Below, piece by piece: positions 9,338 through 20,015 of a stretch of DNA of 64,000 bases. Position 1 is the first letter of the stretch. Each line of letters begins with the position of its first letter. The notes under the pieces are model-generated. The model had not been told where the DNA came from. It was given only the letters and a program-made list of their open reading frames with translations, and did not search any database. The position numbers and the translations under genes are program-made. The stretch comes from Sphaerisporangium sp. TRM90804 (GTDB lineage: Bacteria; Actinomycetota; Actinomycetes; Streptosporangiales; Streptosporangiaceae): assembly GCF_029846175.1 (NCBI RefSeq), contig NZ_JARWAC010000017.1, positions 1-64,000 on the forward strand, read 5' to 3'.

Positions 9338-10497
9338 ACCAGGCGGTGGCACCGCGCGGCCGCTCGCTCGTCCGCAGGGCCATGGGCGCGCAGTCGGCGG
9401 TGTGGCGGGTGGACGGCATCCTGCTGGTCGCCGTCATGGCCCTGTCGGTCATCGGCGCGCTGCTGGTGTGGTCCTCGACGCGCACATGGGCGGCGGGCGC
9501 GCCGACCGGCATGGTCAAGAAGCACGTGCTCAACCTGATGATCGGCTGGGTGCTGTGCGGCGTCGCCGCGCTGGCCAACCAGCGCATGCTCCGCCTCTAC
9601 GCGCCCGCCGTGTACGGGGCGGCGCTGCTGGGGCTGTTCCTGGTGATCACGCCGGTCGGGTCGACGATCAACGGGTCGCACTCGTGGATCCTGCTGGGCG
9701 GAGGCTTCGCGGTCCAGCCGTCCGAGCTGGCCAAACCGGCGCTGGTGCTCATGCTGGGCGCCCTGCTCGCCGAGCCCGCCACCGGCACCGAGGGCCCGCG
9801 CCCGCTCGACCTGCTGCTCGGGCTCACCGCCGCCGCCATCCCGATCGGCCTGGTCATGCTGCAACCCGACTTCGGCACCACGGTCGTGCTCCTGGTCATC
9901 ACCGGCGCGGTGGTGGTCTTCGCGGGGCTGCGCAAACGCTGGATCGTCCTGCTGGCCGTGCTGACCTCGGCCACGGCGCTCGCGGTGTGGTTCCTCGGGC
10001 TGCTCAAGCCGTACCAGGTGGCGCGGTTCACCGCGTTCGTCGACCCCGCCACCGACCCGCGCGGCGCCGGTTACAACAGCACCCAGTCGCTGATCGCGAT
10101 CGGTTCGGGGGAGCTGTTCGGCAAGGGGCTGTTCCACGGCGGCCAGACCAGCGGGCGGTTCGTGCCCGAGCAGCACACCGACTTCATCTTCACCGTCGTC
10201 GGCGAGGAGTTCGGGTTCCTCGGCTCGATCACCGTGGTGGCACTGCTGGGCCTGGTGCTCATCCGGGGGCTGCGCATCGCCAGGAACTGCGACGAGCGGT
10301 TCGGTTCGCTGGTGGTCGGCGGCATCGTCTGCTGGTTCGCCTTCCAGATCTTCGTGAACATCGGCATGACCATCGGCATCATGCCCATCACCGGGGTGCC
10401 GCTGCCGTTCGTCTCCTACGGCGGCACCGCCACGTTCGCCAACATGATCGCCATCGGGATCCTGCAAGCCGTCCACATTCGAGATCGGCAGTTCTAG
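9334..10497 (+). CDS. rodA: SEDS peptidoglycan polymerase RodA
   Basis: SEDS-family glycosyltransferase that polymerises lipid II in the membrane with PBP2. It has 387 residues and about ten transmembrane helices. SEDS hallmarks are visible: GSHSWI and QPSELAKPALVL in the middle, and the C-terminal GVPLPFVSYGGTA. The GTG start overlaps the mrdA stop by 4 bases. It is the last gene of the wall operon, and 91 bp separate it from the next gene. Confidence 0.95.
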   Translation: MNQAVAPRGRSLVRRAMGAQSAVWRVDGILLVAVMALSVIGALLVWSSTRTWAAGAPTGMVKKHVLNLMIGWVLCGVAALANQRMLRLYAPAVYGAALLGLFLVITPVGSTINGSHSWILLGGGFAVQPSELAKPALVLMLGALLAEPATGTEGPRPLDLLLGLTAAAIPIGLVMLQPDFGTTVVLLVITGAVVVFAGLRKRWIVLLAVLTSATALAVWFLGLLKPYQVARFTAFVDPATDPRGAGYNSTQSLIAIGSGELFGKGLFHGGQTSGRFVPEQHTDFIFTVVGEEFGFLGSITVVALLGLVLIRGLRIARNCDERFGSLVVGGIVCWFAFQIFVNIGMTIGIMPITGVPLPFVSYGGTATFANMIAIGILQAVHIRDRQF

Positions 10498-10588
10498 CCG
10501 CGGCGCCCCTCCGCGTGCCGGGTCGATGGCCCCAGGTGGCCGGGGGCGCTGGCGCGAGCCGCGGCGGGCAGGAACTACCCTTGGTCGC

Positions 10589-12511
10589 ATGTCTGTCGAA
10601 TCGGTGTTCCCCCGCCTGGAACCGCTCCTGCACGCCGTGCAGAAGCCGATCCAGTACGTGGGGGGTGAGCTGAACTCGACCGTCAAGGAATGGGACGAGG
10701 CCACCGTCCGCTGGGCGTTGATGTACCCCGACGCCTATGAGGTCGGCCTGCCCAACCAGGGCGTGCAGATCCTGTACGAGATCCTCAACGAGCTGCCCGG
10801 CACCCTGGCCGAGCGCACCTACGCGGTGTGGCCCGACCTGGAGGCGCTGATGCGCGAGCACGGCGTGCCGCAGTTCACCGTCGACGGTCACCGGCCGGTG
10901 CGGGCGTTCGACGTGCTCGGCGTGTCCTTCTCCACCGAGCTGGGTTACACCAACCTGCTGACCGCGCTCGACCTGGCCGGCATCCCGCTGTACGCCGCCG
11001 ACCGCGGCGACGACGACCCGATCGTGCTGGCGGGCGGCCACGCCGCCTTCAACCCCGAGCCGATCGCCGACTTCCTGGACGCCGCGGTGCTGGGCGACGG
11101 CGAGCAGATCGCCATCGCCATCTCCGAGGTCGTCCGCGAGTGGAAGGCCGAGGGCGCCCCCGGCGGGCGCGATGAGGTGCTGATGCGCCTCGCCTCCACC
11201 GGCGGCGTCTACGTCCCCAAGTTCTACGACGTCGAGTACCACCCCGACGGGCGCATCAAGCGTGTCGCGCCCAACCGCTCGGGTGTGCCGTGGCGGGTGT
11301 CCAAGCACACCGTCATGGATCTCGACGAGTGGCCCTACCCGAAGAAGCCGCTGGTCCCGCTCGCCGAGACCGTGCACGAGCGTTTCAGCGTCGAGATCTT
11401 CCGCGGCTGCACTCGCGGGTGCCGCTTCTGCCAGGCCGGCATGATCACCCGCCCGGTGCGCGAGCGGTCGGTCACCACGATCGGCGACATGGTCGAGGCG
11501 GGCATCAAGGAGTCGGGGTTCAACGAGGTCGGCCTGCTGTCGCTCTCCAGCGCCGACCACTCCGAGATCGCCGAGGTCACCAAGGGCCTGGCCGACCGTT
11601 ACGAGGGCGGCAACGTCAGCCTGTCGCTGCCGTCCACCCGCGTGGACGCCTTCAACATCGACCTGGCCAACGAGCTGTCGCGCAACGGCCGTCGCTCGGG
11701 CCTCACGTTCGCGCCCGAGGGCGGCTCCGAGCGCCTGCGCAAGGTGATCAACAAGATGGTCACCGAGGAAGACCTCATCCGCACCGTCACCGCGGCGTAC
11801 GGCCAGGGCTGGCGGCAGGTGAAGCTCTACTTCATGTGCGGCCTGCCCACCGAGACCGACGAGGACGTGCTGGGCATCGCCGACCTCGCCAAGAAGGTCA
11901 TCAAGGCCGGCCGCGAGGCCACCGGCTCGCGCGACGTCCGCTGCACCGTCTCCATCGGCGGGTTCGTGCCCAAGCCGCACACCCCGTTCCAGTGGGCCTC
12001 CCAGTGCGATCACCAGACCGTGGACGCCCGGCTGAAGAAGCTCAGGGACGCCCTGCGCTCCGACAAGGAGTTCGGCAAGGCGATCGGCTACCGCTACCAC
12101 GACGGGCAGCCGTCGATCGTGGAGGGCCTGCTGTCCCGGGGCGACCGGCGGGTCGGCGGGGTGATCAAGGCCGTGTGGGAGAGCGGCGGCCGTTTCGACG
12201 GGTGGAGCGAGCACTTCTCCTACCAGCGCTGGATGTCCTGCGCCGAGCAGGCGCTGTCCGGGCTGCCCGTGGACGTCGACTGGTACACCGTCCGCGAGCG
12301 CGACGAGGTCGAGGTCCTGCCGTGGGACCACCTCGACGCCGGCCTCGACCGCGAGTGGCTCTGGCAGGACTGGCAGGACGCCGTCTCCGGCGGCGAGGTC
12401 GAGGACTGCCGGTGGACCCCCTGCTACGACTGCGGCGTCTGCCCCACCATGGGCACCGAGATCCAGATCGGCCCGACCGGAAGGAAACTTCTGCCGTTGA
12501 CGGTCGTCTGA
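10589..12511 (+). CDS. B12-binding-type radical SAM protein (TIGR03960 family)
   Basis: A 640-residue radical SAM protein. The first 200 residues contain a cobalamin-binding-like Rossmann domain (YPDAYEVGLPNQGVQILYEI, FDVLGVSFSTELGYTNLL). The radical SAM core carries CTRGCRFC near residues 273-280, the CxxxCxxC cluster site, followed by NEVGLLSLSSADHS and LTFAPEGGSERLRK. The C-terminus contains CYDCGVCPTMG, a probable extra Fe-S site. The family is conserved in actinobacteria with the next gene and with RNase E/G. The substrate is unknown, and a role in RNA or translation is only suggested by context. Confidence 0.88.
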   Translation: MSVESVFPRLEPLLHAVQKPIQYVGGELNSTVKEWDEATVRWALMYPDAYEVGLPNQGVQILYEILNELPGTLAERTYAVWPDLEALMREHGVPQFTVDGHRPVRAFDVLGVSFSTELGYTNLLTALDLAGIPLYAADRGDDDPIVLAGGHAAFNPEPIADFLDAAVLGDGEQIAIAISEVVREWKAEGAPGGRDEVLMRLASTGGVYVPKFYDVEYHPDGRIKRVAPNRSGVPWRVSKHTVMDLDEWPYPKKPLVPLAETVHERFSVEIFRGCTRGCRFCQAGMITRPVRERSVTTIGDMVEAGIKESGFNEVGLLSLSSADHSEIAEVTKGLADRYEGGNVSLSLPSTRVDAFNIDLANELSRNGRRSGLTFAPEGGSERLRKVINKMVTEEDLIRTVTAAYGQGWRQVKLYFMCGLPTETDEDVLGIADLAKKVIKAGREATGSRDVRCTVSIGGFVPKPHTPFQWASQCDHQTVDARLKKLRDALRSDKEFGKAIGYRYHDGQPSIVEGLLSRGDRRVGGVIKAVWESGGRFDGWSEHFSYQRWMSCAEQALSGLPVDVDWYTVRERDEVEVLPWDHLDAGLDREWLWQDWQDAVSGGEVEDCRWTPCYDCGVCPTMGTEIQIGPTGRKLLPLTVV

Positions 12512-12706
12512 CCGCCCGGAAGGAAGCAAACACGTCCCGTAGCCGTTGACCTGACAGGCCACCGGGACGGCGGCCCCCGGCCGGCCCGCCCGCGACGGGC
12601 GGGCGGCATTGCGGCGGCCCCTATTCTGGGAAGACGACCGACGCTCGACACAGGAAGGATGACGTAACTGAAGAACCCTGTTCCTGATGGGCCCCCGCCC
12701 GCGCCA

Positions 12707-13480
12707 GTGGTGCAGCGCCTTCGGGTGCGGTACGCCAAGCGTGGCCGCCTGCGGTTCACCAGCCATCGAGACATCTCGCGCGCCGTCGAACGAGCGGTGC
12801 GCCGGGCCGGAATCCCGGTCGGCTTCAGCGCGGGATTCAGCCCCCATCCGAAGATCTCCTACGCCGGAGCCGCCCCCACCGGGGTGGCCAGCGAGGCGGA
12901 GTACCTCGAGATCGGCGTCGTGACGACGTACGACCCCGAGCGGCTACGCGCCGACCTCGACTCGTCGCTGCCCCCCGGTCTCGACGTGCTGGACGTCGTC
13001 GAGGCACGCGTCGGCAGCCTGGCGGACAGGCTGGAGTCCTCGGTCTGGGAGCTTCGCCTCCCCGGAGCCGAGCCCGCCGACGTGACGCCGGCGGTCGAGC
13101 GGTTCCTGGCCGAAGACCGTGTCGAGGTCGAACGCCTCACCAAGAAGGGCCTGCGCCGTTTCGACGCGCGGGAGGCCGTCGTCGCCCTGACGGTCCATGA
13201 ATCAGCCGATGCGGCGGCGGGCCGGGAGCCCGGCCGGCCATGTGCGATACTGCGTATGGTCGTCCGGCACGTCACGCCTGCCGTTCGACCCGACGACGTG
13301 CTCACGGGTCTGCGTCGTGTGGCCGAGTTCGCGCCGCCGTCACCCCCCGAGGTGACCAGGCTGGCGCAGGGGCCGCTCGACGTACGCACCGGTGCAACCG
13401 CCGACCCGCTCGACCTGGACCGCGACGTTCGCGGCGGCGAGCCGGGACCGGCTGTGCGGCTCGTCGATGACCACAAATAG
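12707..13480 (+). CDS. Radical SAM-linked protein (TIGR03936 family)
   Basis: A 257-residue partner of the preceding radical SAM enzyme; in other bacteria the two are adjacent or fused. The conserved N-terminus QRLRVRYAKRGRLRFTSHRD and the segment FSAGFSPHPKISYA are typical. The last 60 residues are poorly conserved and acidic. The start is GTG 12707. A 195-bp gap separates it from the radical SAM gene. Function unknown; it is probably a substrate-binding or scaffold subunit. Confidence 0.85.
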   Translation: MVQRLRVRYAKRGRLRFTSHRDISRAVERAVRRAGIPVGFSAGFSPHPKISYAGAAPTGVASEAEYLEIGVVTTYDPERLRADLDSSLPPGLDVLDVVEARVGSLADRLESSVWELRLPGAEPADVTPAVERFLAEDRVEVERLTKKGLRRFDAREAVVALTVHESADAAAGREPGRPCAILRMVVRHVTPAVRPDDVLTGLRRVAEFAPPSPPEVTRLAQGPLDVRTGATADPLDLDRDVRGGEPGPAVRLVDDHK

Positions 13481-13582
13481 GACTTGGCGTCGGGCCCCGC
13501 GAGGCGGCCCGGCGTACAGCGAGATACGAGAGCTCTCGCGCGGCGCGGTGACGCGCCCGGGAGCTGACGGGAGAACGCCCGC

Positions 13583-16486
13583 ATGCTCGACAACGAGCCC
13601 ATCGTCGGGGCCGACGGCCCTGATGGGGATACAACAGCACAGCCGCCGACCCGGCCGGCCACGCGGCGACGAGCCGCCAGCCGCCCGGCGGGGCCCCCGC
13701 CGGAGGACGCCGGCTCCGCGCTCCTGACCTCTCGGCCCGCGCCCGAGGCGCCCGCCGCGCCCGGTGAGGCCGCGCCCGTCGTCGAGACCGGTGCGGTCGC
13801 CGAGCCGGTCGAGGCGGAGGCGCCGGTGAAGCGCGCACCGCGACGCCGGGCGGCCGCCAAGGACCCCGACGCGCCCGCGGCGCCGCGGCGCACCCGTGCG
13901 AAGAAGGCCGCCGTCCAGCCGGAGGAGGTCGTCGAAGTCGTCGAGGCCGAGGCGGCCCCGGTGAAGCGGCGCCGCACCAGGAAGGCCGCCGAGGCTCCGC
14001 CGGCCGTGGCGGCCGAAACGCCCGAGACCGCGGTGATCCCGGAGGCCGCCCAGGTGGCGGGCCTGGCCGAGGCGGCCGCCGCCGCCCACACGGCCGGAGC
14101 GTCTCACGCCGGGACGCCCGGGGGCGCCACGTCCTCCGGGGAACGCTCCAGCGCCGGCAGCCTCGTGGAGGCCGCGGTGGCCGACGCCGTGGCCGAGGTG
14201 CTGCCCGAAGAGGAGCCGCTGGACGACGAGCCCGCCGGTGAGGACATCGTGGAGGAGCCGCAGGCCCCCACCACCCTGTTCGCCGACCCGTTCGGCCTGT
14301 CGGCGACGACCGCCGAGCGCGTGACCGCGCCTCCCGCCGTCACCTTCCAGTCCCCGGCCGCGGTGTTCCAGCCGATCTTCCAGGCGCCCGAGCCGCGCGC
14401 CGTGGTCCCGCCGGCGCCGCCCGCGCCCGTGCGGCCCGTCGAGGACGAGGCGCCGCCCGAGGAGATCGAGGACGCCGCCGACGAGGCGTCCGCGGACGAC
14501 GATGACGACCAGGACGACGCGAGCGGCCGTCGCCGCCGCCGTCGCCGCGGTGGCCGCGGACGCGGCAAGGGCCGCGAGCACGACGAGGCCGAGGGCTCCG
14601 AGGACGCCGACGACGAGGCCGCCGAGAGCGACCAGCCCGAGCAGGGGTCCCGCGACGACGAGGCCGAGCGCCGCTCCGACCGCCGCGCGGAGCCGCAGGC
14701 CGAGGAGGAAGAAGAAGAGGACGGCGGTTCGGGCTCGCGCCGCCGCCGCAGGCGCCGGCGCAGGGGCGGCGAGGACTCCGAGGTGATCGCGGACGACCCG
14801 CCGAACACCGTCGTGCGCATCCGCGCGCCGCGCGCCGGGCGTCCCACCTCGGTCGACGAGGTGCAGGGCTTCCGCGGCTCCACCCGCCTGGAGGCCAAGA
14901 AGCAGCGCCGCCGCGAGGGCCGCGAGCAGGGCCGGCGCCGTCCCCCGGTGATCACCGAGTCGGAGTTCCTGGCCCGCCGCGAGTCGGTCGAGCGGGTCAT
15001 GGTGGTGCGCCGCCAGGGCGGCCGCACGCAGATCGCGGTCATGGAGGACGGCGTGCTCGTCGAGCACTACGTCGACCGCGAGGCCAGCCAGTCCTACGTC
15101 GGCAACGTCTACCTCGGCAAGGTGCAGAACGTCCTGCCGTCGATGGAGGCCGCGTTCATCGACGTCGGCAAGGGCCGCAACGCCGTCCTGTACGCCGGCG
15201 AGGTCAACTTCGACACCGCCGGGCTGGAGGGCCAGCCCAAGCGCATCGAGGTCGCGCTGAAGTCGGGCCAGTCGGTGCTGGTGCAGGTCACCAAGGACCC
15301 CATGGGCCACAAGGGCGCCCGGCTGACCAGCCAGATCAGCCTGCCCGGCCGTTACCTGGTCTACGTGCCCGACGGGTCCATGACCGGCATCAGTCGCAAG
15401 CTGCCCGACAAGGAGCGCAGCCGGCTCAAGAGCATCCTGAAGAAGGTCATGCCCGAGAACGCCGGCGTGATCGTGCGCACCGCCGCCGAGGGCGCCTCCG
15501 AGGAGGAGCTCAGCCGCGACGTCGCCCGGCTGTCGGCGCAGTGGGAGGCCATCAACCGCAAGGCCAAGTCGGCCAGCCCGCCCGAGCTGCTGTACTCCGA
15601 GCCCGACCTGACCATCCGCGTGGTGCGCGACGTCTTCAACGAGGACTTCGCGTCGCTGGTGGTCGCGGGGGACGACGTGTGGGGCACCCTCGACGAGTAC
15701 GTCCGGTACGTCGCGCCGCACCTGGCCGACCGCCTCACCAAGTGGGAGGACGGCGACGTCTTCGCGGCGTACCGCATCGACGAGCAGATCGCCAAGGCGA
15801 TGGAGCGCAAGGTGTGGCTGCCGAGCGGCGGCTCCCTGGTGATCGACCGCACCGAGGCGATGACCGTCGTCGACGTCAACACCGGCAAGTTCACCGGCCA
15901 GGGCGGCAACCTGGAGGAGACGGTCACCAAGAACAACCTGGAGGCCGCGGAGGAGATCGTCCGCCAGCTCCGGTTGCGCGACATCGGTGGCATCATCGTC
16001 GTCGACTTCATCGACATGGTCCTGGAGAGCAACCGCGACCTGGTGCTGCGGCGCATGCTGGAATGCCTGGCGCGCGACCGCACCAAGCACCAGGTCGCCG
16101 AGGTCACCTCCCTCGGGCTGGTCCAGATGACGCGCAAGCGCGTCGGTCAGGGCCTGCTGGAGGCGTTCTCCACCCCGTGTGACTGCTGCAACGGGCGCGG
16201 GCTGATCGTCTCGGCCGAGCCGGTCGAGGCGAAGCCCGAGCCGCGTGGCACGCAGGGCAAGATGGCGGTGGAGAAGGCGGTGGCCGAGAAGCTCGAGAAG
16301 GCCGCCGAGCGCATCCTCAAGGACAGCGTCGCGGTGGCGGCGAACGGCGAGGCGAACGGGGGGCGCGAGAGCGTCACCGGCGCTCTCGGCGGCTCGCCGG
16401 ACGACGACGCCAGCACGACTTCGCCGCCCGCGCGCGGGCGGCGGCGTACCCGGAAGGCCACCAGACCTGCGGGGCCGGCCGAGTAG
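13583..16486 (+). CDS. rne: Ribonuclease E/G family protein with long disordered N-terminus
   Basis: Endoribonuclease for mRNA decay and rRNA processing. It has 967 residues: 1-470 is low complexity with alternating acidic runs and Arg/Lys blocks ([15 protein letters not shown] types), then an S1 domain (about 493-573), the RNase E 5'-sensor/DNase I-like core with metal ligands in VVDVNTGKF (about 764) and VVDFIDMV (about 807), and a Zn-link CDCCNGRG (about 866). The degradosome-type tail is therefore at the N-terminus, as in other actinobacteria. It may bind RNA or partners there. rplU and rpmA follow. Confidence 0.93.
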   Translation: MLDNEPIVGADGPDGDTTAQPPTRPATRRRAASRPAGPPPEDAGSALLTSRPAPEAPAAPGEAAPVVETGAVAEPVEAEAPVKRAPRRRAAAKDPDAPAAPRRTRAKKAAVQPEEVVEVVEAEAAPVKRRRTRKAAEAPPAVAAETPETAVIPEAAQVAGLAEAAAAAHTAGASHAGTPGGATSSGERSSAGSLVEAAVADAVAEVLPEEEPLDDEPAGEDIVEEPQAPTTLFADPFGLSATTAERVTAPPAVTFQSPAAVFQPIFQAPEPRAVVPPAPPAPVRPVEDEAPPEEIEDAADEASADDDDDQDDASGRRRRRRRGGRGRGKGREHDEAEGSEDADDEAAESDQPEQGSRDDEAERRSDRRAEPQAEEEEEEDGGSGSRRRRRRRRRGGEDSEVIADDPPNTVVRIRAPRAGRPTSVDEVQGFRGSTRLEAKKQRRREGREQGRRRPPVITESEFLARRESVERVMVVRRQGGRTQIAVMEDGVLVEHYVDREASQSYVGNVYLGKVQNVLPSMEAAFIDVGKGRNAVLYAGEVNFDTAGLEGQPKRIEVALKSGQSVLVQVTKDPMGHKGARLTSQISLPGRYLVYVPDGSMTGISRKLPDKERSRLKSILKKVMPENAGVIVRTAAEGASEEELSRDVARLSAQWEAINRKAKSASPPELLYSEPDLTIRVVRDVFNEDFASLVVAGDDVWGTLDEYVRYVAPHLADRLTKWEDGDVFAAYRIDEQIAKAMERKVWLPSGGSLVIDRTEAMTVVDVNTGKFTGQGGNLEETVTKNNLEAAEEIVRQLRLRDIGGIIVVDFIDMVLESNRDLVLRRMLECLARDRTKHQVAEVTSLGLVQMTRKRVGQGLLEAFSTPCDCCNGRGLIVSAEPVEAKPEPRGTQGKMAVEKAVAEKLEKAAERILKDSVAVAANGEANGGRESVTGALGGSPDDDASTTSPPARGRRRTRKATRPAGPAE

Positions 16487-16511
16487 GCCGGCGACCCGGC
16501 GCGCCTTCCGG

Positions 16512-16542
16512 TTCGACCAGGGCACCGAAGTTCCGGTATCCT
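16512..16542 (+). promoter_or_regulatory. Possible promoter of rplU-rpmA
   Basis: ttcgac (16512-16517) and tatcct (16537-16542), 19 bp apart, resemble -35 and -10 boxes. They lie 130 bp before rplU and just after the RNase E stop. The score is moderate and the spacing slightly long. Confidence 0.35.
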
Positions 16543-16561
16543 AGTCAATCGGTGCGTCCGG

Positions 16562-16642
16562 AGGCGCGCCTGGCTTCGCGCGCCTACCCGGTTCGCCTGT
16601 CGTGTATCGACGGGAGCTGGATGCGAGAGGCGCAGCATCCAG
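16562..16642 (+). promoter_or_regulatory. Two-hairpin leader upstream of rplU
   Basis: Hairpin 1 pairs aggcgcgc (16562-16569) with gcgcgcct (16578-16585). Hairpin 2 pairs ctggatgc (16617-16624) with gcatccag (16635-16642). Both lie between the likely promoter and GTG 16672. Ribosomal-protein operons are often autoregulated through leader RNA, which would fit, but no described leader family is recognised. Confidence 0.45.
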
Positions 16643-16671
16643 AGCAATCAAGCCAGAAGAAGGGTTCCGCG

Positions 16672-16986
16672 GTGTACGCGATCGTTCGTTGCGGCGGCAG
16701 GCAGCAGAAGGTCTCCGTCGGTGACGTCCTCGAGGTGGACAAGGTCGCCGGTGAGGTAGGCGCCACGGTGTCGCTGGCGCCGGTGCTCGTCGTCAACGAC
16801 GGCGACGTCACCACTGACGCTGCCACGCTTGGCAAGTACCAGGTGACCGCCGAGATCCTCGGCGAGACCAAGGGTCCCAAGATCCACATCCTCAAGTACA
16901 AGAACAAGACCGGTTACAAGAAGCGCCAGGGGCACCGCCAGCGGTACACCCAGGTGAAGGTCACCGGCATCAACCCCGGGAAGTAG
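16672..16986 (+). CDS. rplU: 50S ribosomal protein L21
   Basis: A 104-residue protein of the large subunit that binds 23S r[16 protein letters not shown] at the start and [19 protein letters not shown] near the end are the L21 signature. GTG 16672 is chosen because the conserved sequence begins there; an in-frame upstream GTG would add 40 atypical residues. rpmA follows 12 bp later. Confidence 0.97.
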   Translation: MYAIVRCGGRQQKVSVGDVLEVDKVAGEVGATVSLAPVLVVNDGDVTTDAATLGKYQVTAEILGETKGPKIHILKYKNKTGYKKRQGHRQRYTQVKVTGINPGK

Positions 16987-16998
16987 TGGGAGCGGAAA

Positions 16999-17256
16999 AT
17001 GGCACACAAGAAGGGCGCCTCATCCACTCGGAACGGCCGTGACTCCAATGCCCAGCGGCTCGGGGTCAAGCGTTTCGGCGGCCAGCTCGTGAACGCCGGC
17101 GAGATCATCCTTCGCCAGCGCGGCACCCACTTCCACCCGGGTGACAACGTCGGCCGTGGCGGCGACGACACGCTGTTCGCGCTGGTCGCGGGCCACGTGC
17201 AGTTCGGCAACAAGCGCGGCCGCCGCGCCGTGAGCATCGTTCCCGCCGCGGAGTAG
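16999..17256 (+). CDS. rpmA: 50S ribosomal protein L27
   Basis: An 85-residue protein near the peptidyl-transferase centre. The N-terminus [20 protein letters not shown] is the typical mature L27 start, without the cleavable extension found in Firmicutes. A strong hairpin follows. Confidence 0.98.
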   Translation: MAHKKGASSTRNGRDSNAQRLGVKRFGGQLVNAGEIILRQRGTHFHPGDNVGRGGDDTLFALVAGHVQFGNKRGRRAVSIVPAAE

Positions 17257-17327
17257 ATCCGCCGGCGCGAGAACAGGGCCGTCGGCCCGCGTGGGGAACC
17301 GCGCGGGCGCGGCCCGGCCAGAACGTT

Positions 17328-17361
17328 GATGAGGCGGATCGACCTGTCGATCCGCCTCATC
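17328..17361 (+). terminator. 16-bp perfect hairpin after rpmA
   Basis: gatgaggcggatcgac (17328-17343) and its exact complement (17346-17361) flank a 2-nt spacer. No T tract follows. It probably terminates or attenuates transcription between rpmA and obg. Confidence 0.75.
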
Positions 17362-17449
17362 GTCGTGCAGGGGCGCCGCCCGTCCGGCCAAGGACGCGGC
17401 GGTGATGTGGCGGGGGCGCAAGGCCCGCGCCGGTGAGAGGGAGTCGACC

Positions 17450-18799
17450 GTGGCCGAGTTCGTGGACCGCGTGGTCCTGTATATCAAGGCGGGCAACGGG
17501 GGCAACGGCTGCGCGTCCGTCCATCGCGAGAAGTTCAAGCCGCTCGGCGGCCCGGACGGCGGCAACGGCGGGCGCGGGGGCGACGTCCTGCTGGAGGTCG
17601 ACCCCAACACCTCCACCCTGCTCGACTACCACCACCGGCCGCACCGCAAGGCGGCCAACGGCAAGCAGGGCATGGGCTCCAACCGCGACGGCGCCACCGG
17701 CGAGGACATCCTGCTCAAGGTGCCCAACGGCACCGTGGTGAAGGACGCCAAGACCGGCGAGGTCCTCGTCGACCTGGTGGGCGCCGGCACGCGGTACGTC
17801 GCGGCCCAGGGCGGCCACGGCGGGCTGGGCAACGCCGCGCTGGCCTCGGCCAAGCGCAAGGCGCCCGGCTTCGCGCTGCTCGGCGAGGAGGGCGACGAGC
17901 TGGAGGTCGTGCTCGAGCTGAAGACGGTCGCGGACGTCGCGCTCGTGGGCTTCCCGAACGCCGGCAAGTCGTCGCTGATCGCCGCGCTCAGCGCCGCCCG
18001 GCCCAAGATCGCCGACTACCCGTTCACCACGCTGGTGCCCAACCTCGGGGTGGTCACGGCAGGTGAGACGGTGTTCACCGTCGCCGACGTGCCGGGCCTG
18101 ATCCCGGGGGCCTCCCAGGGGCGGGGGCTCGGTCACGAGTTCCTGCGCCACGTCGAGCGCTGCACCACGATCGTGCACGTGGTCGACTGCGCCACGATCG
18201 AGCCCGGCCGCGACCCGCTGACCGACTTCTCGGTGATCGAATCCGAGCTCGCCGCCTACGGCGAGCTGGACGACCGCCCGCGCCTCGCCGTGCTCAACAA
18301 GGCCGACGTCCCCGAGGCGCGCGAGCTGGCCGAGATGGTCACGCCGATGCTGGAAGAGCACGGCATGCGGGTCTTCACGATCTCCGCCGCCACCCACGAG
18401 GGCCTGCGTGAGCTGTCCTTCGCGATGGCCGAGATGGTGTCGGCCGCCCGCGCGGCCAAGCCGGTCGAGGAGCCGACCCGCCTGGTCATCCGCCCCCGGG
18501 CGATCGGCGAGGCCGACTTCCAGGTGCGGCGCGTGCAGGAGAACACCTACCAGGTGACCGGTGAGAAGCCCGAGCGCTGGATCAGGCAGACCGACTTCAC
18601 CAACGACGAGGCCGTCGGCTACCTCGCCGACCGCCTGGAGCGGATCGGCATCGAGAAGGCGCTCACCGAGGCGGGCGCCACCGACGGCGCCGAGGTCGTC
18701 ATCGGCTCCATGCAGGGCGGCTACGTCTTCGACTGGCGCCCGACGTTGAACGCCGAGGCCACCCAGGGCCCGCGCGGCCAGGACGACCGCCTGATGTAG
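17450..18799 (+). CDS. obgE: GTPase Obg
   Basis: Essential GTPase for 50S assembly and stress signalling. It has 449 residues: a glycine-rich Obg domain (2-160; [29 protein letters not shown]), a G domain (about 160-335) with GFPNAGKSS (P-loop), [15 protein letters not shown] and NKAD, and a C-terminal OCT domain (about 355-430). GTG 17450 is used because [14 protein letters not shown] is the canonical N-terminus. It follows L21-L27 as in most bacteria. Confidence 0.96.
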   Translation: MAEFVDRVVLYIKAGNGGNGCASVHREKFKPLGGPDGGNGGRGGDVLLEVDPNTSTLLDYHHRPHRKAANGKQGMGSNRDGATGEDILLKVPNGTVVKDAKTGEVLVDLVGAGTRYVAAQGGHGGLGNAALASAKRKAPGFALLGEEGDELEVVLELKTVADVALVGFPNAGKSSLIAALSAARPKIADYPFTTLVPNLGVVTAGETVFTVADVPGLIPGASQGRGLGHEFLRHVERCTTIVHVVDCATIEPGRDPLTDFSVIESELAAYGELDDRPRLAVLNKADVPEARELAEMVTPMLEEHGMRVFTISAATHEGLRELSFAMAEMVSAARAAKPVEEPTRLVIRPRAIGEADFQVRRVQENTYQVTGEKPERWIRQTDFTNDEAVGYLADRLERIGIEKALTEAGATDGAEVVIGSMQGGYVFDWRPTLNAEATQGPRGQDDRLM

Positions 18800-18854
18800 C
18801 GGGCCGGCCGGTACGCGGGGCGACAGCAGGGACCAGCAACGCCGAGCGAGAGGT

Positions 18855-20015
18855 GTGGACGTGGACAACCCCGGCCGGGAGCGGGTGACCGCCGCTTCAC
18901 GCCTGGTCGTGAAGGTGGGCTCGTCATCGCTCACCACCCCCGCGGGAGTGATCGACGTCGACCGGGTGGACGCCCTGGTCGACGTGCTGGCGGCCCGGCG
19001 CGGCACCGGCACGCAGATCGTGCTGGTCTCCTCCGGGGCGATCGCCGCAGGCCTGGGCCCGCTCGGGCTCGCCGCGCGTCCGCGTGATCTCGCCACCCAG
19101 CAGGCCGCCGCGTCGGTGGGCCAGGGAGTGCTGGTCGCCCGCTACACCTCCTCCTTCGCCCGGTACGGGCTGCGCGTCGGCCAGGTGCTGCTGACCGCCG
19201 ACGACATGATGCGCCGCTCCCACCACCGCAACGCCCAGCGCACGCTGGCGCGGCTGCTGGAGCTCGGCATCGTCCCGGTCGTCAACGAGAACGACACCGT
19301 CGCCACCGACGAGATCCGGTTCGGCGACAACGACCGCCTGGCGGCCCTGGTCGCCCACCTGATCCACGCGGACGCGCTGGTGCTGCTGTCCGACGTCGAC
19401 GCCCTGTACGACGGCGACCCGCGCCAGCCCGGCGCCAGCCGCATCCCGGTCGTCACCGGGCCGGGCGACCTGGACGGCGTCGAGCTGGGCAGGTCGTCCG
19501 GGCGCGTCGGCACCGGCGGAATGATCACCAAGGTGGAGGCCGCGCGCATCGCCACCGGCGCCGGGGTGCCGGTCGTGCTCACCGCCGCCGCGCACGCCGC
19601 GCAGGCGCTCGCCGGCGCCGACGTCGGCACCTACTTCCAGCCGGACGGCCGCCACCCGGGCACCCGCCTGCTGTGGCTGGCCCACGCCACCACCGGCAGG
19701 GGGCGCCTGCACCTGGACGCCGGGGCGGTCGAGGCCGTCGTGGGCCGCCGCAAGTCGCTGCTGCCCGCGGGGGTGACGCGGGTGGAGGGCGACTTCACCG
19801 CCGGCGACCCCGTCGACCTGTGCGGCCCGCTCGGCACGGCCGTGGCGCGAGGGCTGGTGAACTACGACGCGACCGAGATCCCCGGGCTGCTCGGCCGCTC
19901 CACCAGGGAGCTGGCCACCGCCCTCGGCCCGGAGTACGAGCGCGAGCTGATCCACCGCGACGACATCGTCATACTGGAGCCCACCACCGAGAGCAGGAGC
20001 ATGAGGCATGTCTGA
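18855..20015 (+). CDS. proB: Glutamate 5-kinase
   Basis: First step of proline synthesis, phosphorylating glutamate with ATP. It has 386 residues: an amino-acid-kinase domain (about 10-265; [47 protein letters not shown]) and a C-terminal PUA domain (about 280-370). The exact start among close GTG codons (18853, 18855, 18861) is uncertain. It overlaps proA by 8 bases. Confidence 0.95.
   Translation: MDVDNPGRERVTAASRLVVKVGSSSLTTPAGVIDVDRVDALVDVLAARRGTGTQIVLVSSGAIAAGLGPLGLAARPRDLATQQAAASVGQGVLVARYTSSFARYGLRVGQVLLTADDMMRRSHHRNAQRTLARLLELGIVPVVNENDTVATDEIRFGDNDRLAALVAHLIHADALVLLSDVDALYDGDPRQPGASRIPVVTGPGDLDGVELGRSSGRVGTGGMITKVEAARIATGAGVPVVLTAAAHAAQALAGADVGTYFQPDGRHPGTRLLWLAHATTGRGRLHLDAGAVEAVVGRRKSLLPAGVTRVEGDFTAGDPVDLCGPLGTAVARGLVNYDATEIPGLLGRSTRELATALGPEYERELIHRDDIVILEPTTESRSMRHV

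Noticed and set aside
14500-14790. Repeat array or CRISPR-like pattern in the RNase E gene
   Set aside because: It is codon-level low complexity (Arg, Asp and Glu runs) without regular spacing.
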